Notes: generated from the letters alone by a model not told the origin. Positions 37,531 to 48,802 are shown, numbered from the stretch's first letter. The stretch: DNA of 64,000 bases from Aristophania vespae (GCF_009906835.1 NZ_CP047652.1:505001-569000), one strand, 5' to 3'. Numbers and translations: made by a program.

Positions 37531-39105
37531 ATGACATTTCAACATCCTTCATTTGGTTTAATTTCTGACGATCGCGTTGTCATATTTGACACAACCTTGA
37601 GAGATGGTGAGCAATCTCCTGGCTTTTCTATGAATATAGATGAAAAGCTTCGTGTTGCTCATGCTCTGGCAGAGCTTGGGGTTGATGTGATTGAAGCAGG
37701 TTTTCCTGTTGCTTCAACGGGTGATTTTGAAAGTGTCCAGACAATTGCCGACAATGTGAGAGGGTCTGTTATTTGCGCTCTCGCACGTAGTGGTGGCAAA
37801 CGCGATATTGAAGCTGCTGGCGAAGCTTTAAAAAATGCAGAACGCAGCCGTATTCACAATTTTATTTCAACCTCTCCTCTCCATATGAAATATAAATTAC
37901 GTATGGAGCCTGAAACTGTTTTGGAGATCATTGCCAAAGGCAACCAGCAAGCCCGTCATTTTACAAATGATGTTGAATGGTCAGCCGAAGATGGTTGTCG
38001 TACTGAGCCTGATTTTTTATGCCGCTGTGTAGAAATGGCTATTAAAAATGGCGCAACGACAATCAATATACCTGACACTGTAGGTTTTTCTACTCCTGAA
38101 GAAATTCAGGCTATTTTTGCAATGTTGCGTGAACGTGTGCCAGGCGCAGATGAGGTGATTTTTTCAACTCATAATCATAATGATTTGGGGCTGGCCGTTG
38201 CCAACACGCTGGCGTCTATTGAGGGGGGCGCTCGTCAGATAGAATGTACCATTAATGGTATTGGTGAACGTGCTGGTAATGCTGCTTTAGAAGAAATAAT
38301 CATGGCGCTTCGTACGAGGCGTGACCGTTATGGCAAGAGCAATAACATCAAAACCGAAAAACTTTTGGGTTTGTCGCGCCTACTAGCCAGCATCACCGGC
38401 TTTGACGTTCAACCTAATAAAGCCATTGTGGGGCGCAATGCTTTTGCTCATGAAAGCGGCATTCACCAAGATGGTGTTTTAAAACATGCTGGCACTTACG
38501 AAATTATGACACCAGAAAGTGTCGGCTGGACAAGTTCCTCAATGGTAATGGGAAAACATTCAGGTAGGGCCGCATTTCGCGATAAACTTCAGTCAATGGG
38601 GTACAAGCCATTAGAAGAAGCGGCTTTTAATGAAGCGTTTCAGCGTTTTAAAGATCTGGCTGATCAGAAAAAAATAGTATTTGAAGATGATATCCGGGCT
38701 TTGATTGATGAAAATGAGCGTGGTCATAATCAGCTGCAATTAGTGGAGCTCGAAGTCCAGGCCGGCACAACTTCCCCATCGAAAATTACGCTTACACTAT
38801 CAGATAATGGCGAGATCAAAAAAGTGTCTACACAGGGTAATGGTCCTGTTGATGCTGTCTTTAAAGCCATTAATGAGGCGTTTCCACATCAGGCAACATT
38901 GGGGTTATTTTCTGTTGCCAACGTAACTCAGGGGACTGACGCTCAGGCGCGCACAACTGTACGCCTAGAAGAAAACGGCCGGTTGGTCGATGGTCAAGGC
39001 GCCGATGTAGATACGGTTGTTTCGGCAGCAAAAGCTTATTTGCATGCTTTAAACAAGCTTCTAGTCAAAAGGCAACGGACAGCGCCAGAAGAGATAATTT
39101 CCTAA
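37531..39105 (+). CDS. leuA: 2-isopropylmalate synthase
   Basis: First committed step of leucine synthesis: condenses acetyl-CoA with 2-ketoisovalerate. It is 524 residues, typical for the long form. The catalytic TIM-barrel begins VVIFDTTLRDGEQSPGFSM, with FSTHNHNDLGLAVANTLA (metal-binding His pair) and INGIGERAGNAALEE. A LeuA C-terminal regulatory domain (from about 395, with the segment VELEVQAGTTSPSKITLTL) is present and would bind leucine for feedback inhibition. ATG 37531 is 13 bp from AAGG, a long spacing; an in-frame CTG at 37525 is a less likely start. It is preceded by the leader described separately and followed by a terminator. Confidence 0.96.
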   Translation: MTFQHPSFGLISDDRVVIFDTTLRDGEQSPGFSMNIDEKLRVAHALAELGVDVIEAGFPVASTGDFESVQTIADNVRGSVICALARSGGKRDIEAAGEALKNAERSRIHNFISTSPLHMKYKLRMEPETVLEIIAKGNQQARHFTNDVEWSAEDGCRTEPDFLCRCVEMAIKNGATTINIPDTVGFSTPEEIQAIFAMLRERVPGADEVIFSTHNHNDLGLAVANTLASIEGGARQIECTINGIGERAGNAALEEIIMALRTRRDRYGKSNNIKTEKLLGLSRLLASITGFDVQPNKAIVGRNAFAHESGIHQDGVLKHAGTYEIMTPESVGWTSSSMVMGKHSGRAAFRDKLQSMGYKPLEEAAFNEAFQRFKDLADQKKIVFEDDIRALIDENERGHNQLQLVELEVQAGTTSPSKITLTLSDNGEIKKVSTQGNGPVDAVFKAINEAFPHQATLGLFSVANVTQGTDAQARTTVRLEENGRLVDGQGADVDTVVSAAKAYLHALNKLLVKRQRTAPEEIIS

Positions 39106-39116
39106 CTAGATAATTT

Positions 39117-39149
39117 AAAGGTGTCTTTTTACTATGAAGAGGCACCTTT
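39117..39149 (+). terminator. rho-independent terminator after leuA
   Basis: AAAGGTGTCTTTT (39117–39129) pairs with AAGAGGCACCTTT (39137–39149) over 13 positions including wobbles, with a 7-nt loop and a T-run after it. This rules against the upstream ATG at 39134 as start of the next gene. Confidence 0.85.
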
Positions 39150-39172
39150 TTTTATGCCCAGGAGATAGGAAA

Positions 39173-39940
39173 ATGGTTCATGGATGGGTCTATACAATCT
39201 TTGGGCTACTTGTCGGTTTTTTAGTAGGAATGACAGGGGTAGGGGGTGGGTCTCTAATGACGCCACTCCTTATTTTATTTTGTGGCATTAAGCCCCATAT
39301 GGCTGTTGGGACTGACCTTTTTTATGCTGCCATTACAAAGTTATCGGGCACAGCCCTTAATCGACATTTAGGCACAATTGATTGGAAAATTGTTCTATGG
39401 CTGATGTTGGGAAGTGTGCCAGCATCTATATTATGTTTGACGTTTATAGATAATATAGATGGTTCGGACTTTTTAACGCATATTATTCGTATTGTTCTTG
39501 GCTTTTCGCTGCTTTTAACAGCTCCTGCCGTTATTTTTCGTCCCCAGCTTCATGATTGGGCTCAACGCCATGCCTTAAATGGCATTGCAAGAGTAAGACT
39601 CCTAACTTGCTTGTTAGGGTTTGTTTTGGGTGTAATGGTGACTCTCTCTTCTGTGGGGGCCGGCGCCATTGGGATGGCGGTTTTGCTGATTTTATATCCT
39701 GCTTCTTCTTTCCGGGTCTTAGTTGCTACAGATATTGCCCATGCTGTGCCGCTTACCCTCATAGCGGGAGGTGGTCATTGGCTAACTGGAGCCGTGGATA
39801 TTGGAGTCTTATGGCGTTTACTAGCAGGATCTATTCCTGGTATCATGTTGGGAACAATTTGCGTGGGACGCTTAAATGAGACTTTTCAGCGCTGGTTTAT
39901 GGGAATTTTGCTTATAATCATAGGCTTACATATAATTTAA
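39173..39940 (+). CDS. sulfite exporter TauE/SafE family permease
   Basis: A ~255-residue inner-membrane protein with about eight hydrophobic segments. The first, FGLLVGFLVGMTGVGGGSLMTPLLILFCG, carries the TauE/SafE hallmark (GVGGG…TPLL), and the second half repeats it in degenerate form (VTLSSVGAGAIGMAVLLILY). Members export sulfite, sulfoacetate or other organic anions; the substrate is unassigned. I place the start at ATG 39173, which has AGGAGATAGGA just before it; the ATG at 39134 lies inside the leuA terminator. Confidence 0.86.
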   Translation: MVHGWVYTIFGLLVGFLVGMTGVGGGSLMTPLLILFCGIKPHMAVGTDLFYAAITKLSGTALNRHLGTIDWKIVLWLMLGSVPASILCLTFIDNIDGSDFLTHIIRIVLGFSLLLTAPAVIFRPQLHDWAQRHALNGIARVRLLTCLLGFVLGVMVTLSSVGAGAIGMAVLLILYPASSFRVLVATDIAHAVPLTLIAGGGHWLTGAVDIGVLWRLLAGSIPGIMLGTICVGRLNETFQRWFMGILLIIIGLHII

Positions 39941-40073
39941 CAAATTATTTTTCACTTTCTTACGTGAAAGACTTGATTAAGCAGGGGGCGTTGAGGCTAA
40001 TACTGTCTCAACTGGTTGCCAGTCCGACTTTAGCACAAGCATTATAAGTTATGGGTAGGTAATCGGCGCATAA

Positions 40074-41165
<1,092 letters not shown>

Positions 41166-41192
41166 GTGTCTGTGAGGTTTGTTCAATAGAGA

Positions 41193-42128
41193 ATGCTCTC
41201 AATTCACGCAAGACAGGTTCTGGCCGGTATATTATTACCTATTTTGATTGTATTAACGATCGGAATAGTATTTATCGGGCAAGTATGGCCATCGGGTTTT
41301 TCTTTCTTACGCTTAGGCGTGATGGAAAAAATGGCTCCTGTCTATGCGGTTTTGACTTATCCTCAAAAGCAAGTCGAGATGTGGCTTACCGATCTAAAAG
41401 GCGTTACTGATCTTGCCGCTGAAAATAGTCGCTTGCGGCAAAAAAACCATGATTTGCAGTTGCAAATTGAGCTGGCTCAAAAAGTTGCAACAGAAAATAA
41501 GCGTCTGAAATCCCTTTTACATTGGGGCACTAACCTTAAAATTACTTATGTTGCAGGCCAGGTTATTCGTGATGAAACAGGGCCTTATTTACGTGCCGTA
41601 TTACTTGATATAGGTCAGCAACATTCCCTGCGCTTGGGTAGTATAGCCGTTGATTCTTTAGGGCTTGTTGGTCGCGTTAGCGAGGTGGGACCACATGTTG
41701 TCAGAATTCTGCTTATTACGGATGCGGCAAGCCGTATTCCTGTGACTATGGCTTCGTCACAGGGAGATGCCATTATGGTGGGGGATAATTCGTCTTTGCC
41801 TCGTTTGCTTTATTACTCCTCTGACTATAGACCTCTGGAAGGTGAGCAGGTTGAAACACGCTCACAAAAAGGGATAATAGGTGGTGTCCTTATTGGTCAC
41901 GTTCATTACAGTAAATTAGGGCGGCCTGTTGTTGTACCTGTTGCTGATATGGCTCATCTTTCTTACATTCGTGTTTTTGACGAAGGTGAGGGGGTAGAAG
42001 CGCCCCCCGCAGAGGGTAGGGTCCGTGAGCGTGTGCCGATTCAGCCTGTATCACCAAGATATAGACCATCATCAGGGTGGCATGGATTAGATAAATTTTG
42101 GCCGTTTACGCACACAAGTAATGGTTAA
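41193..42128 (+). CDS. mreC: rod-shape-determining protein MreC
   Basis: Bitopic membrane protein that links MreB to the wall-synthesis enzymes and activates PBP2. A transmembrane helix at about 9–30 is followed by a periplasmic coiled coil (LAAENSRLRQKNHDLQLQIELAQKVATENKRLKSLL, about 74–109) and two beta domains (VIRDETGPYLRAVLLDIGQ, GLVGRVSEVGPHVVRILLITDAASRIPV). The tail is Pro/Arg-rich. It is 311 residues, normal length. It lies 28 bp after mreB. Confidence 0.94.
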   Translation: MLSIHARQVLAGILLPILIVLTIGIVFIGQVWPSGFSFLRLGVMEKMAPVYAVLTYPQKQVEMWLTDLKGVTDLAAENSRLRQKNHDLQLQIELAQKVATENKRLKSLLHWGTNLKITYVAGQVIRDETGPYLRAVLLDIGQQHSLRLGSIAVDSLGLVGRVSEVGPHVVRILLITDAASRIPVTMASSQGDAIMVGDNSSLPRLLYYSSDYRPLEGEQVETRSQKGIIGGVLIGHVHYSKLGRPVVVPVADMAHLSYIRVFDEGEGVEAPPAEGRVRERVPIQPVSPRYRPSSGWHGLDKFWPFTHTSNG

Positions 42129-42206
42129 ATACAGGTCGCATCAAAAATCTTAAAAAGAGGTAATACCGCCTTGTCTCCGCTTTTCCTCTTGAGGTTATAA
42201 AAGATT

Positions 42207-42707
42207 ATGAGAAGGTTTTTTAGGAATAGAACAGTTCCTTCCCTCGTTATAATCTTTACAGCTATTTTTTTCTCTGCGCCTTTTGCCCTTCCAGGGCAAA
42301 GTGAAATACAGACGGCCATTATATTAGGTACAGTTTGGTTTTGGTGTTTATATGCGCCATTATCACTACCTCTATTATTTTTGTTTTTTAGTGGCTTGAT
42401 AGCTGAGCTTTTTCGTTCTGGTCCGCCAGGTATATTGCTTTTATGGATGTTAGCGACATACGGGGTTGCGCATGGATGGCGCTTTAAGTTGGCCCAAGGG
42501 CGGTTTTTGGCTTCTTGGGGAGCATTTTCACTGACGATGATAGGCGGGGTTATCTTAGAATGGATGCTTATGTCCTTAAGAGCAGGGACATTGCTCTCGC
42601 CTTTGGTGGCTTTGTTCCAATTTGCACTAACGGTGGGTATCTATCCCTGTTTATACGTAATTTTTATATGGGAGCGTCGTATTTTTAACAGTGATAAAGA
42701 TCTATAA
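42207..42707 (+). CDS. mreD: rod-shape-determining protein MreD
   Basis: A 166-residue hydrophobic protein with about five membrane segments, placed between mreC and mrdA. The segment LLFLFFSGLIAELFRSGPPGILLLWMLATYGVAHGW fits MreD, which forms part of the elongasome with MreC. Sequence conservation in this family is low, so position carries much of the call. The gap to mreC is 78 bp. Confidence 0.85.
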   Translation: MRRFFRNRTVPSLVIIFTAIFFSAPFALPGQSEIQTAIILGTVWFWCLYAPLSLPLLFLFFSGLIAELFRSGPPGILLLWMLATYGVAHGWRFKLAQGRFLASWGAFSLTMIGGVILEWMLMSLRAGTLLSPLVALFQFALTVGIYPCLYVIFIWERRIFNSDKDL

Positions 42708-42784
42708 AAAAGTTTGCAGATTGACCTACGAGTCGTTAAATTAGCTAAGTGTTGAACCCCCCATTGATCAAGCATTTTGTCTGA

Positions 42785-44731
42785 ATGTTTTTTAAGCGCT
42801 CTCCAAAGCGTCCAAAAGCCTCAAAAAGGTCGGGACATTTTTCTCTCAGTCGTGAGGATGGCGCTTCACGGGCAGGGCGAAGTGTGTTTACAAGGCGTGC
42901 CCTGCTTTTAATAGGCGGGCAGATTGCTGTTGTAGGCACTCTTGCAGAACGCCTATATTCTCTTCAGGTCATTAAAGGCGACACCCTTAAGGAAAAAGCA
43001 CGCCGAAATAGAATTAGCAAACGCCTTCTCGCACCACCACGCGGTACGATTTATGACCGTAGTGGCATTTTGGTTGCCGGTAATCGTGTTAACTGGCGCG
43101 CTTTGCTTATGCCTGAAGAAACGACTGATATTGACGCTGTCGTTCACCATTTTTCCAAAATTATTCCTCTTGATGAAAATGATCGTGCTCGCATTGAGCG
43201 CGATAAAAAACATCTCAAGCGATATGTTCCCCTAACTTTAAAAGAGTTTTTAAGTTGGGATGATATGGCCCGTATCGGGCTTAATGCGCCCCGCTTGCCA
43301 GGGGTGCTGATCGATGTTGGCACAACGCGGGAATATCCGCATAAAGACTTGATGGCGCATATTGTTGGTTACGTGGCACCGCCAAATGAAAAGGATGTGC
43401 AGCGTGATAGTACACTTGCTTTGCCGGGTATGCGTGTGGGAAGGGCCGGACTTGAGCTGACACAGGAGCCTGATCTTAAAGGCGAACCTGGTTCGGTAGA
43501 AATGGAGGTTAATGCTTTAGGGCGTGTTATTGGCGAGATTGAACGTGTCGAAGGTGTGCCTGGTCATAAGGTAGGTTTGACAATTGATACTGTGCTACAG
43601 GCACAGGTTCTGTCTCGTTTGGGAGAGCGCATTGCAAGTGCTGTCGTTATGGATTGCCGTAATGGCGAAGTAATGTCTTTAGTTAGCACGCCCTCTTTTG
43701 ATCCTACTTTATTTGATTCAGGCGTAAGTCATAAGCAATGGAAAGAGTGGATTACTGATCCACGCACGCCACTTGTTGATAAAGCCGTTGCAGGTGTTTA
43801 TCCCCCTGGATCGACTTTTAAGCCAGCTGTAGCGTTGGCAGCACTTAGCTCAGGAAAAGTTTCACCAACAGAACGTTTTAATTGCCCTGGTCATTACGAT
43901 ATGGGTGGCGTGCGCTTTCATTGCTGGAATCGCTATGGCCATGGCCAACTTACCATGCATGAAGGGCTAAAATATTCGTGTGACGTCTATTTTTATCAAG
44001 TAGCACGCCGCTGCGGTATGGAAGAAATCAAAAAAGCAGCTGAAAGTTTAGGGTTAGGTACTAAATTATCTATTGAACTTCCGCATGTGCATGCCGGGCT
44101 TATACCTACGCCACAATGGCGTAGAAAACACGGTTTTCACTGGAATGGAGGTGATACTGTTAATGCAGGGATTGGGCAGGGTTTTGTTCAGGTCACGCCT
44201 TTAGCTTTAGCTACTTATGTTTCAAGTATTGCCTCAGGTAAACGTGTTCATCCTCATCTTATTCGCACATTAGATGATAGGGGTCTTACTAACAGAGACC
44301 ATTTGCTTCCCTCTGAATTACCATTTTCAAAAGAGCAGCTTGATGTAATTCGGCGTGGCATGTTTGCTGTTGTTAATGAACCACATGGAACAGCACCCGC
44401 TGCCCGACTTGGTTTGCCAGGAATATTAATGGCTGGGAAAACAGGCTCAGCTCAAGTCAGGCGTGTATCAAGAGCGATGCGGGAGAGTGGGCATTTTAAT
44501 TCTATGAATTTGCCCTGGCAGTATCGCCCGCATGCACTTTTTATATGTTTTGCGCCTTATGATAATCCCCGTTATGCTGTGTCAGTTGTTGTTGAACATG
44601 GCAATGCTGGCGCAAGAGAAGCCGCACCTTTAGCACGTCAGATTATGACCGATACTTTATTGAGAGATCCGGCAAGTCGTTCGACATTGTCGCGTGGCGT
44701 TGTTGCGAGTGCTGATCCGTTCGATGATTGA
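42785..44731 (+). CDS. mrdA: penicillin-binding protein 2
   Basis: Peptidoglycan transpeptidase of the elongation machinery, 648 residues. A transmembrane anchor lies near residues 39–60 (RRALLLIGGQIAVVGTLAERLY). The dimerisation domain follows (RISKRLLAPPRGTIYDRSGILVAGN). The catalytic motifs are STFK (S343, K346), S-C-D in KYSCDVYFYQ, and KTG at K552 in MAGKTGSAQV. The ribosome site before ATG is poor. It is followed 30 bp later by rodA, its glycosyltransferase partner. Confidence 0.95.
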   Translation: MFFKRSPKRPKASKRSGHFSLSREDGASRAGRSVFTRRALLLIGGQIAVVGTLAERLYSLQVIKGDTLKEKARRNRISKRLLAPPRGTIYDRSGILVAGNRVNWRALLMPEETTDIDAVVHHFSKIIPLDENDRARIERDKKHLKRYVPLTLKEFLSWDDMARIGLNAPRLPGVLIDVGTTREYPHKDLMAHIVGYVAPPNEKDVQRDSTLALPGMRVGRAGLELTQEPDLKGEPGSVEMEVNALGRVIGEIERVEGVPGHKVGLTIDTVLQAQVLSRLGERIASAVVMDCRNGEVMSLVSTPSFDPTLFDSGVSHKQWKEWITDPRTPLVDKAVAGVYPPGSTFKPAVALAALSSGKVSPTERFNCPGHYDMGGVRFHCWNRYGHGQLTMHEGLKYSCDVYFYQVARRCGMEEIKKAAESLGLGTKLSIELPHVHAGLIPTPQWRRKHGFHWNGGDTVNAGIGQGFVQVTPLALATYVSSIASGKRVHPHLIRTLDDRGLTNRDHLLPSELPFSKEQLDVIRRGMFAVVNEPHGTAPAARLGLPGILMAGKTGSAQVRRVSRAMRESGHFNSMNLPWQYRPHALFICFAPYDNPRYAVSVVVEHGNAGAREAAPLARQIMTDTLLRDPASRSTLSRGVVASADPFDD

Positions 44732-44761
44732 AGAAAAGGACGCTCTTTTAGGAGGATTACT

Positions 44762-45931
44762 GTGGTAAATACGACCATACCTAAAACGATGCGTCGCCTT
44801 TTACGCTCCGAGCCAGACTTACATATTTTGTCGCGATTATGGCGAATAAACTGGTTTTTTGTATTATTGGTGTGCCTTTTGGCAGGTGTTGGCTATGTAG
44901 CGCTATATTCTGCCGGAGGCGGTAATGCTAAACTTTTTGCAACACCGCAAATCATACGGTTTGGCTTTGGGTTAATTATGATGCTGTGCGTGGCATTTTT
45001 TCCTCCCAAAATGCTACGTATGCTTTCAGTCCCCATATATGGCTTTTCTATTATATTACTGACATTAGTGCTCAAAATGGGCCATGTGGGTAAGGGGGCA
45101 GAGCGCTGGATTAATTTGGCCGGGTTTCAGTTTCAGCCTTCTGAATTTGCTAAAATTGCACTCGTTTTAATGTTGGCGACGTGGTTCCAGAGAGTAAGCC
45201 GTAAGGAAATGGGCAACCCCTTAAGGCTTATTATTCCTGCTATCATAACGCTTTTACCTGTTATATTAGTGCTTAAAGAGCCTAATTTAGGGACAGGGGC
45301 TATTATAGGCACTATTGGGGCCTCTCTATTTTTTGCGGCGGGTATGAGGTGGTGGCAAATTTTTATTCTGGCAGCCCCAATACCTTTTTTAGGTAAATTT
45401 ATTTACGCGCATTTGCACGATTACCAAAAAGCACGGATCGACACATTTTTACATCCTGAGCATGACCCGCTCGGTGCAGGTTATAATATTATTCAATCCA
45501 AAATTGCCTTAGGTTCTGGCGGAATGTGGGGTGAAGGTTATCTGCATGGCAGCCAGGGACAACTTAATTTTTTACCAGAAAAACAAACTGATTTCATATT
45601 CACAATGATTGGTGAAGAGTGGGGTTATGTAGGCTGTATAGCCGTTATCGCTCTTTTATCGCTAATTGTCTTAAGTGGTATGTTTATGGCTTTGCGTTGT
45701 CGTAATCGCTTTGGGCGGTTAGTGGCACTGGGCATTTCAATGGATTTTTTCCTTTATTGTGCTGCCAACCTCTCAATGGTTATGGGGGCTATTCCAGTGG
45801 GAGGGGTGCCGTTACCACTTATTTCTTATGGTGGTTCGGCTATGCTCACAATGATGTTTGGCTTTGGACTTTTACTTTCAAGCTGGGTACATCGTGATGA
45901 ACCTGATCCAGAAAATACAAAGTTTTTCTAG
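44762..45931 (+). CDS. rodA: rod-shape-determining protein RodA (SEDS glycosyltransferase)
   Basis: Polymerises lipid II glycan strands together with PBP2. It is 389 residues with about ten membrane segments. SEDS-family markers are INLAGFQFQPSEFAKIALVLMLA, GYNIIQSKIALGSGGMWGEGYLHGSQGQLNFLPEKQTDFIFTMIGEEWG (containing the catalytic Asp region) and PVGGVPLPLISYGGSAMLTMMFGFGLLLS. The start is GTG with a strong AGGAGG 5–6 bp upstream. FtsW is excluded by context and by the RodA-like QTDFIFT segment. Confidence 0.95.
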   Translation: MVNTTIPKTMRRLLRSEPDLHILSRLWRINWFFVLLVCLLAGVGYVALYSAGGGNAKLFATPQIIRFGFGLIMMLCVAFFPPKMLRMLSVPIYGFSIILLTLVLKMGHVGKGAERWINLAGFQFQPSEFAKIALVLMLATWFQRVSRKEMGNPLRLIIPAIITLLPVILVLKEPNLGTGAIIGTIGASLFFAAGMRWWQIFILAAPIPFLGKFIYAHLHDYQKARIDTFLHPEHDPLGAGYNIIQSKIALGSGGMWGEGYLHGSQGQLNFLPEKQTDFIFTMIGEEWGYVGCIAVIALLSLIVLSGMFMALRCRNRFGRLVALGISMDFFLYCAANLSMVMGAIPVGGVPLPLISYGGSAMLTMMFGFGLLLSSWVHRDEPDPENTKFF

Positions 45932-45994
45932 TGCGTTTTATTTAAAAGGTGTATTGGAGCAATTTATTTTATAAAGCATTAGGGACTAGGACCG

Positions 45995-46651
45995 GTGCAT
46001 CAATATATCGTTCCACTTATAGCATTTTTAGCGACGTCTATCGTTTTTACTCTCACCCCAGGGCTAGATACTGTGATGATTCTCCGCACTGCTGCTGGAG
46101 ATGGGCGTAAAATGGGGATGGGTGCTGTATGCGGAATTGCTATAGGGCTTGGAATTTGGGGGTTGGCAGCTGCCTTAGGGTTAACAGCGCTTTTAGAAGC
46201 CTCCAAAACGGCTTTTTTTCTTTTAAAATGTGCTGGTGCTGTTTATTTAACGTGGCTCGGTCTGCACTCCTTAATCAGGCCAAGAACCAGCTTTGCTACA
46301 GAAATTAAAAAAGTTTCACCGCGAGTGTCAAAAATCAAAACTGGCCCGTTTGGTATAGGCATACGCAGAGGCCTTATGACGGATTTACTTAATCCAAAGG
46401 CTGGTATTTTTATTATGACGTTTTTTCCACAATTTATACCACCTCATACCAATGTTGCTCTTTTTACGCTTATTATGACAGCCATTCAGATGATTCTTGC
46501 GTTTCTGTGGCTGAGCTTGCTGGTTATTTTGACGGTGCCTCTAGGAGGAATTTTGAAAAAACCAGCTGTAGTGAAATGCTTGGACCGTCTGTCAGGAATT
46601 GTGTTCATTGGTTTTGGTATCAAAATTTTTATGACACGCAACCCTATCTAA
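45995..46651 (+). CDS. LysE/RhtB-family amino-acid exporter
   Basis: A 218-residue inner-membrane protein with about six hydrophobic segments. The family signature FTLTPGLDTVMILRTAAGDGRKMGMGAVCGIAIGLG is at about residues 18–53, and LLKCAGAVYLTWLGL and RRGLMTDLLNPKAGIFIMTFFPQFI are typical. The exported amino acid cannot be named. The start is GTG after AGGACC. It lies 63 bp behind rodA and is probably only transcriptionally linked to the shape operon. Confidence 0.88.
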   Translation: MHQYIVPLIAFLATSIVFTLTPGLDTVMILRTAAGDGRKMGMGAVCGIAIGLGIWGLAAALGLTALLEASKTAFFLLKCAGAVYLTWLGLHSLIRPRTSFATEIKKVSPRVSKIKTGPFGIGIRRGLMTDLLNPKAGIFIMTFFPQFIPPHTNVALFTLIMTAIQMILAFLWLSLLVILTVPLGGILKKPAVVKCLDRLSGIVFIGFGIKIFMTRNPI

Positions 46652-46660
46652 AAAGAATGA

Positions 46661-46686
46661 GCTAGGAGGCCTTAAAACCTCCTAGC
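46661..46686. terminator. bidirectional terminator between lysE-type gene and glyS
   Basis: GCTAGGAGG (46661–46669) pairs perfectly with CCTCCTAGC (46678–46686), followed by TTTTTA on the plus strand and T-rich sequence on the minus strand. Confidence 0.9.
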
Positions 46687-46693
46687 TTTTTAC

Positions 46694-48802
46694 CTAACCT
46701 TCGATTTTATTAAAATCAGCGATAGAGTGAGCCTCCTGGCAAAATGCTGCTAATAAAAGGAGTCTGTTCTTACGCTGTTCTGGCTCGTTTGCATTGACAG
46801 TTACATTTTCGAAAAAGCTGTCCATGACAGGGCGTAGGGTCGCTAAATGCCGCATTGCGCCCCTAAAGTCATCTGCTTTGAGGCATGCACTAATAGATGG
46901 CTCAACAGTTTGAATGGCTTTTTCCAGGTTTCGCTCCTCATCTAATGTAAAGAGAGTGGAATCAGCCTGACCTTTATGCGGTCCGTCTTTTTTATTCTCA
47001 ATACGCAAAATGTTAGCCCCACGACGGTAAGCTGCGAGAAGATTTTTGCCCTCTTCATGCTCAATCATTTCAGATAGAGCATCAACCCGGCTTAAAAGCC
47101 TGACGAGATCACCATCAAGGTGCTTTTCAAAGAGGGTTTCGCCTTTTTGAGCAGAGGTAACAGCTAAGGTTGCGTCAAGAATATCATGACGTTTCCCTTC
47201 TGTTTTGAGCTGTACTTTCAAACGTTCCGTAAAAAAGCCTTCGAGATCTTTTAAAGCATTATTTTCTGTAAGCTGCCGCTCAGAAAGATTCTGTGCTGCC
47301 TGGAAAAGAAGTGCTCCCAGATCAATACGCAAATTATTATCACGAATAATTCGTATCACGCCTAACGCTGAGCGCCGCAATGCATAGGGATCCCCAGAAC
47401 CTGAAGGGACTTCCCCAATACCAAAAAACCCTGCAAGCATATCCAGGCGGTCAGCCAGCGCAACGGCATTTGAAACGGAGGCTGTTGCAGGGGTGTCGTC
47501 TTGCCCGCGAGGCTTATAATGCTCTGCTATAGCTTGGGAAACGGCTATGTCTTCACCATCATGAGCAGCATAATAGCCCCCCATAATGCCCTGTAGCTCA
47601 GGAAACTCTCCGACCATACCTGTTGTCAGGTCAGTTTTGGCCAATAAGCCTGCTCTTTTAGCCTGGTTTATTTGGGTCTCAGAAAGTCCCATAGCCTTAG
47701 CAACAATACCAGCCAATGCGCTTATGCGCTGTGAGCGCTCTTCTTGCGTGCCTAATTTTGCATGAAAAGTGACAGCTTCAAGATCTTGAACACGATCAGC
47801 CAGAGGTGTTTTACGGTCTAGATCCCAAAAATGTCGTGCATCTGCAAAGCGTGCACGTAAAACACGTTCATTGCCGGCAATACACAAGCTGCCATGATCG
47901 TCAAATGTACGATTTGCGACAAATGCAAAATAAGGTGCAGCTTTGCCCTCTTGTGTTTTTAGCGCAAAATATCGCTGATTTACCCTCATGGAAACTTGCA
48001 TCACTTCAGCTGGTAAATCCATAAATTGAGACTCAATCGTCCCAAGTAGGGGGACCGGATATTCAACCAGGCCACTTATTTCTTCGGTAAGAGCATCATC
48101 TTCAACAAGCTTTAAAGATTTTTCCTGGGCTAAAGCAGCTACGCCTTTTTGGATAATGTCTCTGCGCTGAGAATCATCTGTAACGACAAAGCGTTTTTGT
48201 AGCTCTTCTCGCCAGTGTGATGCATTTTTAACAGTAAATGTTCCCGGTGCCAAAAAGCGGTGCCCCTCCGAAATATTACTCGAAGTAAGACCGTGCGCAT
48301 CGTCGTCTTCTCGCATTAAGGAGAAAGGTACAATCTCACCATCAAGAAGACAGGTGATATAATGCAGAGGGCGGACCCAGGAAAAGAGAGAGCCTTTTCC
48401 CCATCGCATGGCTTTGGGCCATGGGAAATTCCATAATAAATCAGGAAAAGTTTCAGCAATAAGGTTTGCAGCTGAGCGGGCAGGAAGCTCGCGCTCTAAA
48501 ACCCAAAATCCATTGTCCTTTTTAAGCTCATCCTGAGTAATATTATGTTTACGCATAAAACCGGCTAAAGCTTTTTCAGGAGCCGTTTCACGCGGACCGC
48601 GTTCACTATGAATGCGCGCAGGGATTTGTGTGTCAATAGTTAGGCTTAGAGCAAGACGTCGCGTGCCGTAGGTAGAAAAAACCTCTTTAGGATTAAGATC
48701 GGCAAGGGCCTTGTGAACGAGTTGAGATAAATCCCGCGCGGCACGGGCCTGCATTCCAGCAGGTATTTCTTCGCTCAAAAGCTCAAGAAATAATTCAGCC
48801 AT
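46694..48802 (-). CDS. glyS: glycine–tRNA ligase beta subunit
   Basis: Beta chain of the heterotetrameric bacterial glycyl-tRNA synthetase, 702 residues. Typical features are the N-terminal [18 protein letters not shown], the [21 protein letters not shown] segment, the HD-like region ([30 protein letters not shown]) and [20 protein letters not shown]. The C-terminal anticodon-binding domain is present. Its start overlaps the end of glyQ by 8 bp, which couples the two subunits. Confidence 0.96.
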   Translation of the reverse strand: MAELFLELLSEEIPAGMQARAARDLSQLVHKALADLNPKEVFSTYGTRRLALSLTIDTQIPARIHSERGPRETAPEKALAGFMRKHNITQDELKKDNGFWVLERELPARSAANLIAETFPDLLWNFPWPKAMRWGKGSLFSWVRPLHYITCLLDGEIVPFSLMREDDDAHGLTSSNISEGHRFLAPGTFTVKNASHWREELQKRFVVTDDSQRRDIIQKGVAALAQEKSLKLVEDDALTEEISGLVEYPVPLLGTIESQFMDLPAEVMQVSMRVNQRYFALKTQEGKAAPYFAFVANRTFDDHGSLCIAGNERVLRARFADARHFWDLDRKTPLADRVQDLEAVTFHAKLGTQEERSQRISALAGIVAKAMGLSETQINQAKRAGLLAKTDLTTGMVGEFPELQGIMGGYYAAHDGEDIAVSQAIAEHYKPRGQDDTPATASVSNAVALADRLDMLAGFFGIGEVPSGSGDPYALRRSALGVIRIIRDNNLRIDLGALLFQAAQNLSERQLTENNALKDLEGFFTERLKVQLKTEGKRHDILDATLAVTSAQKGETLFEKHLDGDLVRLLSRVDALSEMIEHEEGKNLLAAYRRGANILRIENKKDGPHKGQADSTLFTLDEERNLEKAIQTVEPSISACLKADDFRGAMRHLATLRPVMDSFFENVTVNANEPEQRKNRLLLLAAFCQEAHSIADFNKIEG

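Noticed and set aside
39134-39172. Upstream ATG as start of the TauE/SafE permease
   Set aside because: It lies inside the leuA terminator hairpin and has no ribosome site; ATG 39173 has AGGAGATAGGA.
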